Source of the DNA: JACPTG01 sp964504135
GTDB lineage: Archaea > Nanobdellota > Nanobdellia > Woesearchaeales > UBA10216
Direction: 5' to 3'
Assembly: GCA_964504135.1 (NCBI GenBank)
Contig: CAZDCW010000004.1
Span: 12,838-76,837, forward strand
DNA length: 64,000 nt
In this document: positions 1 through 7,600 of the stretch, piece by piece
Numbering within the stretch: the first letter of the stretch is position 1
How the letters are laid out: each line of letters starts with the position of its first letter
Translations under genes and position numbers: made by a program
The notes under the pieces: generated by a model
What the model was told of the DNA's origin: nothing
Seen by the model: the letters and a program-made list of their open reading frames with translations, nothing else
The model's database searches: none

Positions 1-313
1 CATCGGCTGTATTGGTGAATGCGCCTGTGCATTCAGCTACAACATCCACCTTCAGGTCCTTCCATGGGAGGTTTTCAGGCTGCTTTTCGTTTGTAACTTG
101 TATTTTCCTGCCGTTGACCACCAGGCTGTCCTTGTCCACTGACACTGTTCCTTCAAATTCGCCGTGGACTGAGTCATATTTCAGCAGATATCCCAGCGCG
201 CTGATGTCCCCCAGGTCATTTATGGCTACCACCTCGACCTTTTTGTCGTTCTGGCACGCCCTTAAGAACATCCTTCCTATCCTGCCAAAGCCGTTTATAG
301 CCACCCTGACCAT
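1..313 (-). CDS. gap: Glyceraldehyde-3-phosphate dehydrogenase, class I (5' part only)
   Basis: The gene runs leftward out of the window; only the first ~104 codons are present. The protein opens with MVRVAINGFGRIGR, the Rossmann NAD(P)-binding glycine motif of class I (bacterial/eukaryotic type) GAPDH, followed by an acidic AINDLGD stretch and the VVAECTGAF segment typical of the family. Class I GAPDH interconverts glyceraldehyde-3-phosphate and 1,3-bisphosphoglycerate. The catalytic cysteine lies beyond the edge. ATG at 311-313 is chosen because the family start is conserved there. A TATA-like ctatataaac (reverse strand, about 353-363) lies upstream. Most archaea use the unrelated class II enzyme, so this gene may have been acquired from bacteria. 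Confidence 0.9.
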   Translation of the reverse strand, partial: MVRVAINGFGRIGRMFLRACQNDKKVEVVAINDLGDISALGYLLKYDSVHGEFEGTVSVDKDSLVVNGRKIQVTNEKQPENLPWKDLKVDVVAECTGAFTNTAD

Positions 314-401
314 TCAACCACCCTTTTGTTTTTTGCAGAGCCAGCTAAGGGATGTTTATATAGTTTATGGAGCGGTTGGTAAGCAGCTTAGGTTGTTTGG
401 C

Positions 402-413
402 AATATTTAAATA
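402..413 (+). promoter_or_regulatory. TATA box of the tRNA gene
   Basis: The sequence atatttaaataa ends 26 nt before the first base of the tRNA at 439, the normal archaeal spacing. It is inferred from position and composition only. Confidence 0.5.
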
Positions 414-438
414 ATCCCTCAAAGCCCTTCCTGCCAGT

Positions 439-592
439 GCGGGGATGCCGGAGTGGCCAATCGGGGTAGTGCTGTCGAAAGCGCCCAGACTCAAGGCTTC
501 TGGAGCAGGGAGCTAAGCTTATCTGCCAGCTGATGGCTGGTGGGATATCTACTGGCTTAGTGCCTACGTGGGTTCGAATCCTACTCCCCGCA
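439..592 (+). tRNA. tRNA-Leu (probable CAA anticodon) with a large insertion
   Basis: The ends pair as a 7-bp acceptor stem (GCGGGGA at 439-445 with TCCCCGC at 585-591), followed by discriminator A at 592. The T arm GTGGG-TTCGAAT-CCTAC is at 568-584. The segment CCAGACTCAAG matches the anticodon arm of tRNA-Leu(CAA), and A73 also fits leucine. The gene is 154 nt against about 85-90 for a mature type II tRNA, so some 65-70 nt are extra. Part of this folds between CTAAGC (about 513) and GCTTAG (about 555), with a CCAGC/GCTGG hairpin inside; the D region is also longer than usual. I cannot place the splice sites. CCA is not encoded. Confidence 0.7.
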
Positions 593-625
593 TGCATTTT
601 TTGAGCGCGACAGCAAAAAAATGAA

Positions 626-1048
626 ATGGGAGCAAACAGAGAGCCCAGGGTTAACGTGGACATCTTGGTGGTCAGGGATGGAAAGATACTTCTGGGATTG
701 CTCACGGAAAAATGGGATTATGGAGGGCCTGTTTGGGGTGTTCCTGGCACGGACATAAAATTTGGAGAGAAAATAGGGGATGAAGTGAGTAGGCACATCA
801 GGGAAGAGCTCGGTTGCAGGGTTATGGCTTATAAGGTAATTTGCGTGAATGCAAACTACGCGCTGGGAAACCACTACATAGGCATAGGTGTTTTTGCAGA
901 AACAGCTGGTGAGCCAAAAAATCTTATCCCGGAAGAATGGAAGGAATGGAGATGGTTTCCAAGGGATGGTTTGCCCAAAAACTTGTTTCCGGCCGCGGAA
1001 AACCTGATAAAATGTTTTTTAAGCGGCAAGTTCATAGTGTCAGAATAG
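626..1048 (+). CDS. NUDIX hydrolase family protein
   Basis: A 140-residue protein of the single-domain NUDIX size, likely a hydrolase of a nucleoside diphosphate linked to another moiety. The Nudix box is recognisable from GTDIKFGE through RHIREELGC. The first Glu of the REUXEEXGU core is replaced by His, while the metal-binding EE pair is kept. The early VNVDILVVRDGKILLGL strand and the WGVPG turn are typical of the fold. The substrate cannot be read from the sequence. The start ATG at 626 is 34 nt after the tRNA, so the two may be co-transcribed; no other promoter is obvious. Activity may be altered by the motif change. Confidence 0.8.
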   Translation: MGANREPRVNVDILVVRDGKILLGLLTEKWDYGGPVWGVPGTDIKFGEKIGDEVSRHIREELGCRVMAYKVICVNANYALGNHYIGIGVFAETAGEPKNLIPEEWKEWRWFPRDGLPKNLFPAAENLIKCFLSGKFIVSE

Positions 1049-1066
1049 GGTAGGGTGCATTGCCCA

Positions 1067-1321
1067 TCACACGACAAACTCCACATTCTCCAGTCCCTTA
1101 AAAGCATAGTCGCCTGTTACAAACTTCGCTCCAAACTTTCTGGCCGTGGCGTATCCGATGCAGTCTGCAAAGCTCAGCCTTTTTTTCAGGTTGACCAGCT
1201 TGAGTTTATCCGCATCAGTTATTATCCTATCGTCAATTTCAATAACAATCGCATACCTTTTGTACGCTGCATTACCCCTGTCTACTTCTATCAAGGCGTA
1301 AGTGTCCAGGAAAATTACCAT
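1067..1321 (-). pseudogene. PIN-domain (VapC-like) toxin with an internal deletion
   Basis: The 84-residue product starts like a VapC toxin (MVIFLDTYALIEVDRGN, with the first catalytic Asp) and ends like one (RLSFADCIGYATARKFGAKF then TGD). PIN toxins are usually about 130 residues. Here the middle, including the region of the second acidic residue, is missing: KRY runs straight into AIVIEIDD. I infer a deletion of roughly 35-45 codons and probable loss of RNase activity. The start overlaps the end of the antitoxin-like frame at 1315-1321, the usual coupled vapBC layout. Confidence 0.6.
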
Positions 1322-1485
1322 TCCTTCCTAAGCTCGTCCTTTGCTTTCTGGGCATCCAGCTTCAGGTGCGCTCCGCTTCCAAATAGTCTCTTCAGGTTTG
1401 CCTTCCTAAACACCTGGAATTCCACTTCCTCCCCGATGGCAAGGTTTTTTTCCTCCAATCTTTGCGTAAGATAGATATATAACCT
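1315..1485 (-). pseudogene. Antitoxin-like remnant upstream of the PIN gene
   Basis: The reading frame encodes LYIYLTQRLEEKN through GEEVEFQVFRKANLKRLFG and ends LDAQKAKDELRKEW, which resembles the C-terminal two thirds of small antitoxins paired with PIN toxins. There is no ATG, GTG or TTG near the expected start; the only upstream ATG (1626) lies inside the divergent RNase J gene. I therefore treat it as a decayed antitoxin, possibly expressed from an unusual start. Confidence 0.4.
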
Positions 1486-1506
1486 GGCTTGATTTCCTGT
1501 TTTGGA

Positions 1507-2841
1507 ATGATAGAGCTCGCGGCAGTTGGAGGCTATAGCGAAGTGGGCAGGAACATGACTGCCGTAAAAATCGGGAATGATGTGGTTGTGCTTGACATCG
1601 GCCTGCACATGGAGAATTATATTCATGCCACAAATGACGAGGACGTGCTTAACATAAGCGCTGAGTTGCTCATTAAGTCAGAGTCTGTCCCTAATGTTGA
1701 CTCAATCAGGGACTGGGAGGGGAAGGTGAGCCTTATTATCCCCAGCCACGCGCATCTTGACCATGTCGGTGGCATTCCTTACCTGTGCGGCCGCTATCCG
1801 AGGGCTGACATACTTGCAGCCCCTTTTACAGCCGCTGTTCTGAAGAACATTCTTAATGAGGAAAAGATAAGGATTAGGAACAAGATAAAGACGCTGGATG
1901 TCAACGCCCACTACATGCAGTCTGATGAGGTCAAGATTGAGTTCATTAACATCACCCATTCAACTCCCCAGTCAATTATAGTGGCTATTCACACCAAGCA
2001 GGGAATCATCCTTTATGCAAATGACTTCAAGTTTGACCTTTATCCGGTCATAGGAAAGAAGCCTGATTTTGCGAAGCTCAGGCAACTGGGCGACAAGGGC
2101 GTTCTGGCGCTGATAATTGACTCGACATATGCAGGCTGGTATCAGAAGATGCCCTCTGAGTCTGTCGCGAGGCAGCTTCTCAGGGACGTTCTGCTTGGAG
2201 CTGACAACAAGGGAAGGGCCATAATAGTGACCACCTTCTCGTCCCACATTGCGCGGCTTAAGAGCATAGTGGAACTCGGCATTAAACTTGACAGGAAGGT
2301 TGTCTTTCTTGGGAGAAGCCTTGCCAAGTACGTTGCTGCGGCCAGGGATACGGGCATTGCGGACTTCACTGCAAATGTGGAGGTTGTTAAGTTCAAGCGG
2401 CAGGTCAGCCGCAGGCTTAAGAGGATTATGAAGGAGGGCAAGGACCGCTATCTCATTGTCATGACAGGCCATCAGGGTGAGCCGAACAGCAGCCTTTACA
2501 GGCTGGCCCATGACGAGCTTGACTTCAGGCTTGACCCCGGCGACCATGTGATTTTCTCGTGCAGGACAATTCCAACTCCAACAAACATTGCCAACCGGGA
2601 ATACCTTGAGAAGCTCCTCACAAAGAAGGGTGCGAGGATTTTCAGGGACATCCATGTCAGCGGCCATAGCGCAAGGGAGGATGCCCGGGAGATGATTTCA
2701 TTGGTAAAGCCAAAGCACGTAATTCCTGCCCATGCTCCGCTTGAGATGACTTCCAAGATGGCCGAACTAGCCTATGAGATGGGCTATGCTGAAAACAGGG
2801 TCCACCTTATGAAGAACGGCCAGAGGGTTGTTCTGGATTAA
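1507..2841 (+). CDS. Archaeal RNase J (beta-CASP metallo-beta-lactamase ribonuclease)
   Basis: A 444-residue beta-CASP nuclease, probably a 5'-to-3' exonuclease in RNA decay. It has the metallo-beta-lactamase motif SHAHLDHVGG, then ITHSTPQS and YANDFKFD, and the beta-CASP signatures MTGHQGEPNS and VSGHSARED, followed by a final HVIPAHAPLE metal-site histidine. There is no KH domain at the N-terminus, which separates it from archaeal CPSF1 and fits the aRNase J group. ATG 1507 is preferred over the in-frame ATG at 1489 because a TATA-like atagatatat lies at 1471-1480, about 27 nt upstream, giving a leaderless mRNA. It is divergent from the toxin-antitoxin relic. Confidence 0.88.
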   Translation: MIELAAVGGYSEVGRNMTAVKIGNDVVVLDIGLHMENYIHATNDEDVLNISAELLIKSESVPNVDSIRDWEGKVSLIIPSHAHLDHVGGIPYLCGRYPRADILAAPFTAAVLKNILNEEKIRIRNKIKTLDVNAHYMQSDEVKIEFINITHSTPQSIIVAIHTKQGIILYANDFKFDLYPVIGKKPDFAKLRQLGDKGVLALIIDSTYAGWYQKMPSESVARQLLRDVLLGADNKGRAIIVTTFSSHIARLKSIVELGIKLDRKVVFLGRSLAKYVAAARDTGIADFTANVEVVKFKRQVSRRLKRIMKEGKDRYLIVMTGHQGEPNSSLYRLAHDELDFRLDPGDHVIFSCRTIPTPTNIANREYLEKLLTKKGARIFRDIHVSGHSAREDAREMISLVKPKHVIPAHAPLEMTSKMAELAYEMGYAENRVHLMKNGQRVVLD

Positions 2842-3587
2842 ACAAGGTCTATTACCAATTTCAGTATCAGTGCGCTTGTTACAATTATGAACAGTGGCCG
2901 GATGAAAGCTGTGCCTTTTGAATGTGCAAAATGGGCGCCTGTCCAGCCTCCGATTAAGGTTCCAGCTATCAATGGCAAGCCATACGTGAAATTTATTGCT
3001 CCATTAGCAGCGAATATCGCTACTGCTGCGAGCAGGGAAAAGAGGTTGATTATAGTCATCATTGCCGAGCTTTCAAGTAGGTCCAAACCGAATAGTTACG
3101 CTAGTGCAATGATTATGAGGCTTCCAAGCCCTGCCCCGATTATGCCGCTATAGATTCCGAGAAAGAAGAACACAGCAGCTCCAATTATTTCGCCGCCAGG
3201 CAGTCTTTTGCTCTTTCCGGCTTTTTTCTGTTGGAATAAAAAAAGCGTCAAGCCCACAATGAGAAGCGCAGCGATAACTATTTTTAGCGTCTGCTGGTCT
3301 ATGGAGAGGGCAATCTTAGCTCCCAACAGGCTTCCGGCTACAGACGCGGCGCATAGCAATGCAAGTAGTTTTTTGCTTTTGAATATCCCTTTTGAATGGT
3401 ACTTGATGCCTCCTGATGTCAGGGAACCAAGCACTGCAAACTTGTTTGTTGCAACAGCGGCAACCGGGCCCAGCCCTAGGCTCAGCAGCAAGGGTATTGT
3501 GAAGAGTGCCGAGCTCCCTACAGTGACGCTTACAACACCTATGACAACACCTGCTGCAAGAAGAAGCCCTGTTAGCAGGAAATCCAT
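2838..3587 (-). pseudogene. TauE/SafE-family permease interrupted by an in-frame TAA
   Basis: Residues 1-163 and the continuation in the same frame form one multi-pass membrane protein of the TauE/SafE type (putative sulfite/organosulfonate exporters, about 250 residues). The N-terminal GVVIGVVSVTVGSSALFTIPLL and the second-half GIYSGIIGAGLGSL are the family's two repeat signatures. A single TAA at 3096-3098 follows SLIIIALA, and the frame then resumes LFGLDLLESS with no shift. The likely ancestral codon is a tyrosine TAC or TAT. Either the gene has been inactivated by a point mutation, or this is a base error; TAA is not the pyrrolysine codon. The 3' end overlaps the end of RNase J by 4 nt (convergent). 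Confidence 0.75.
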
Positions 3588-3702
3588 AACCGTCTTTTTG
3601 CCCCGGCGTTTATCTTGTTTTCGCTTTCCACAGCGGGTGTATTATCCCGAAATTATTTTACCTCGATATGGTAAATCGAGGGATGAAACTGGGTAAACTG
3701 CT

Positions 3703-4416
3703 GCTGGCTAAAGCCAGCGAGCGTTTACTGATTAAACGGTGAACTCCGTCAGGAGCTTCTGATTCTTCATAATACAATACTGCTCATAAGTGTGTTTTCT
3801 CCAGTGCTTCTTCTGGCCTTCCGCAACATACCATCTTATTGATTCGTTGCTTACCGCCCCTACGCTTCGGTAGAAATGTCCTTCGCTCCAGAACTTATCG
3901 CCCCAAAGCTTGTCCTGAAAAAGGTACCTGAGACCCTTCCGCATCATGTAACTGCTGAATCCCTTAATCTGCCTAACCAACTCAATCTCGCCGACAAACC
4001 TGACATTCCCAACAAACAAATGCAAGTGGTCAGGCCCAAAACCATACGCCAACAAAACGACCTTTAGCTTCCGCATTTTCTCAACGATATAAGCCAAAGT
4101 CAACTCCCTAACCAAAGGGTCAAAAAAAATGTCCCGCCTGTACGCAGGCGTGAACTGAAGGTGAAAGTTACTCTCACCAACCGCGCTTGAGCTAACCACA
4201 AGTTCAAATTCCATTCTAACCAACCGCCCGGGCCAGCGGCGCGAAAAATTTTTAAGAACAAGCGCAGCTACCGCTACTCAAGTTCCGACCATTGGGTGGC
4301 GCTCCAGATACGACGAGCCCACCACCCATTATTTTATGAAAAGACGAGAAAAAGCTTTCCACGCCCAACTATGGGCGCTCTAACCTTTTGAAATTCATCA
4401 CAGGGGCTAAAGCCCC
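3703..4416 (-). mobile_element. IS200-type insertion sequence (solo tnpA)
   Basis: The tnpA gene lies between two related hairpins: GCTGGCTAAAGCCAGC at 3703-3718 and GGGGCTAAAGCCCC at 4403-4416. Both share the GGCTAAAGCC core and continue into a similar CGAG. Subterminal imperfect palindromes of this kind are what the Y1 transposase of the IS200/IS605 family binds. No tnpB gene is present. The exact cleavage ends are not determined; the element may extend some tens of bases on either side. Confidence 0.7.
3732..4223 (-). CDS. tnpA: IS200/IS605-family transposase TnpA (HUH, Y1)
   Basis: A 163-residue single-strand DNA transposase. The HUH motif is HLHLF in GFGPDHLHLFVGN, and the catalytic tyrosine is probably in SIRWYVAEGQ near the C-terminus, with the helix-associated Gln. 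The protein is slightly longer than the usual 130-155 residues; a later start (MEFELVV at 4214) would shorten it by three codons. It cuts and joins element ends at hairpins, and such hairpins flank it here. No key residue is visibly missing, so it could be active. Confidence 0.88.
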   Translation of the reverse strand: MVRMEFELVVSSSAVGESNFHLQFTPAYRRDIFFDPLVRELTLAYIVEKMRKLKVVLLAYGFGPDHLHLFVGNVRFVGEIELVRQIKGFSSYMMRKGLRYLFQDKLWGDKFWSEGHFYRSVGAVSNESIRWYVAEGQKKHWRKHTYEQYCIMKNQKLLTEFTV

Positions 4417-4612
4417 GAGGTTTCTTTCAAAGGCTTGCCCTAAATTAGGACGTCCTAGAGACTCCAAGCCAAGCGTTTGAAAGGAAGAAAAAAGCGGAGG
4501 TTTAAAATATGGAATACCCAATAAAACCATCGAGGTCAAATAATATCAGGATAGCGCACACACACCCAACTCCATAGCAACATATATAAACTACTTGGCC
4601 GAGAACTGGGAC
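4224..4612. other. Non-coding stretch: IS200 end and promoter of the large surface protein
   Basis: No gene is seen. The segment holds an inverted repeat GGGTGG...CCACCC around 4295-4328, the IS200-like hairpin at 4403-4416, a perfect 12-bp palindrome TAGGACGTCCTA at 4447-4458, and a TATA box catatataaac at 4581-4591 that fits a leaderless transcript beginning at ATG 4613. Confidence 0.6.
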
Positions 4613-7600
4613 ATGGGCAAAAGAGGCCAGATATCCACCTTTTTAATAGCAGGGCTTCTAGCCCTTTTCATCCTTGGAGGAGCGGTCTTCTATGCCAGAA
4701 GCACAAACCCTGGGCAAATTACCACAAGCTCAAGCGCAGGCCTGGACTCAGTCCTGAACAGCTATGTCCAGAGCTGCATGGACCAGCAGGTAAAGCAGGG
4801 CATAATCCAGTTCGGGCTTGGCCCTGCATCAGCCTCCCAGATACAATACTACATGGACAACCACCTCAAGCCATGCATTGACTTGTCCATCTTCGAAAGG
4901 CAGGGAGTGAAGGTGCAGGCAGGAACTCCAAAAGCAAACGTGGAAATAACTGACAGGGCAGTCATTGCACGGGCAAAATACCCGATAACACTGATTGCAG
5001 AGGACAGGATACTTGAGTTTGAAATCTTCGACTATGCGCTGCCAAGGGTAACGCCGCTTGGTGCAGCAAGGCTAAACACGCCAGCAGGAAGAGTCGTGGC
5101 AGAGGATGATGTTGTAAAAGAATGGACAAACGGGGGAGCCACGCTGGAGATAAAGCAGGGAACAGACCTGAAGGGAGAAGGTGAGCTGAAGCTGGAGGAC
5201 AGGAAGGCAGACAGCGGAAACAAGAACGAAGTTGTAGTCGGCAACATAATCTATTCAATCAAAGGCATAGAATTTGACAAGCCGGCAGAGCTGACCATCT
5301 CCTATATGGCTGCTGACATTCCAAAAGGCTATAACGAGGAGTTCCTCGCAATAGCGAGATACGATAAGGAAAGGGACGTATGGGAGTCTGTGGAGAAGAG
5401 CACAACACTTTACATAACAACATTAAAAAGTGCAGATTCTCCACAAACCGAAATTCCAAAAGGTTCTGTCACAGGAGAAATAACCCAGGCAGGAGACTAC
5501 GCGATAGTCCTGATGTGCAAGCCCACAAGCCAGGTTCCACAAATAGAATTCACAGACTGGCTTTACAGGGAGCAGGTGTACAGCACAGACAGCACGCTTA
5601 TAGGAAGGGTGGGGTCGGACTGGCAGGTGATAGGCGCTCAGCCTGCACAAGAGCAACCGGCTGCGGCAACTCCTGGCTCTTCTGATGAAACAGCTGGCGA
5701 CACCGGGCCTACGGGAAGCGTAATCCAATCACCACCAGCCGACCAGCCAGGGTTAGGTCCGGATTACGGACAACCAGTCCAGCCAGCAAACCAGCCAACC
5801 GGAGCAATAGCAGCGCTGCCATTTGGCGTGATAAGGGAAAGGCCGAACAGGCACGAAAACTTAGTGTGGAGCGGCGGAAGCGGAGATGCAGACAAAGCCG
5901 CACGCAAGCAAACAGGAACACCGAAAGGAAAGCCAAGCATAGGAGACTGGGACGAGGATGACAAGATCATGGACGAGACTACCTGCGACGGCTGCGAAGG
6001 AAATGCAGGATGCAATACCCTCTGCAGGGGCAAGGCAAAGGAAGAATACCGCGCAAACGTATGGGTTGTTGAAGGAACCGAGCAGTACAAGCGTATGAGC
6101 AATGACGGCATCAAGGATGGCAGCGGCCCATCCTGCAAAACAGAGTGCTGCGGCGGCGATGAAAGCAACCCCTGCCCGAAAAAATGCCCGGTAGAATGCA
6201 ACCCGATACAACTCGCAACACCAAACAACTACGGCTATAACAGCGTCGCTGATGCCGGAGGAAAAGGAGAGTATGAGTACAAGCTGAGGCCTGAAGGAAA
6301 CAGCTGCGTGAACGTCAAGGATACGCTCAAGATAGACCTAAGGAGCCCGCCAGAAGGGGCATGCGATGACGAGTGCAAAGGCAAGCTGAACGGAAAGGAT
6401 GTTAATGTTGACTACACACCCATACCAGACTCTGACTTAAAGGCGCCATCCAACAAGCTTGAAGTTGAAGTGATAAACACCAAGCAGGCAGCATCATATG
6501 CAAGAGGATACTTTGAGCTGATAACAGGCACAGGAAACTATCCGAGATGCGCAATCAAGACAGAGCTGAAGGAAAACTGCCTCTGCGGGACAACGAACGT
6601 CAACATACTGGAAGACCACGAAGACGCGGACAAGGAAGATTACGGAGAATGGGAGATAAAAGTAAAGGAGGAGAAATTCTGCTGCGAGGACGGGATTGTT
6701 GTGGATGACATTTCAAAGTGCCAGCAGACACCCTGCCCCACAGAAGCAACAGACACTTCCCTGGCTGCTGCAAACCAGGGATGTGTATGCGGAAGCCAAT
6801 ACTATGACAACAACCGGGACGGGCCAGGATACTGCTGCTCAACGCAGACATGCGTGGGGCAAAAATGCACGCCAGGCCAGGGACTGGCCACAGGGACAGC
6901 AGGAAAGGAAGACCTTGAAATGCACGAATACAAGCTCGAATACAAGAACGGCAAATACTCAATGTACATGGACACAGAGCTGATTGGAACCTCTGACTCG
7001 CAGACAAGGCCAAAAGGAATATCCATAGGCAACCCGCTTGAGAATGTCGGCGCAGAAGGGACATGGACCTCGATTAAAGTCGAGTCAATAACAGTAACAG
7101 ACTCAGCAGGCAAGGAAGTATTCAAGGAGGGATTCACCGCAGCCCAGCTTGACCCGGCAAAGTGGGACTCAAAGCCAAGAACCGGAGTAATAGCTGTGAG
7201 TGGCGGGTCTCTGGAACTCAAGATGCCAAGCCAGCAGACATACTCGGCAAGCTTCCCTTACGTCTCAACCAAAGGAGCCGTGTTCCCTGAAACAGGAGAC
7301 TTCACGCTTACCTTCAAAATGCAGTACACATATGTAACAGGCTACGGCGTTTATCTCTATGTCGGGGATCCTGCAAAAACTGACGGGGTGATGAGCATAG
7401 GCCAGGACAACAGCTGGCCACAGGACAGCGGCAAGTATTACCTCAGAGTATGGCTGGTTGACGACCTGATATACAAGTGCGGGGGAACAGGAGGATGCGG
7501 GGGAGAGACCTGCAGCCCTGTTGAAACCCCAGGCGGCGGAGGCCCTGCAACCCCAGCAAACTGCGGCAATCCAAATAAATTCGGAGTGCACACAATGCTC

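Noticed and set aside
1972..2667. A 231-codon frame opposite RNase J
   Set aside because: It is antisense to a clear RNase J gene whose motifs cover the same bases; the translation resembles no protein family.
3661..3681. Hairpin CCTCGAT/ATCGAGG read as a CRISPR-like or tRNA element
   Set aside because: It is a single short inverted repeat next to the IS200 element, with no repeats or tRNA features; possibly a terminator or target-site structure only.
4489..4612. A possible guide RNA of a TnpB-type nuclease next to the IS200 element
   Set aside because: No tnpB gene is present and I see no recognisable guide scaffold; the region is better explained as an IS end and promoter.
4962..5258. Open frames on the opposite strand of the large surface protein
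   Set aside because: They lie entirely inside 4613-8950, have low-complexity Leu/Ser/Pro-rich translations and no promoter; they are shadows of a GC-biased coding strand.
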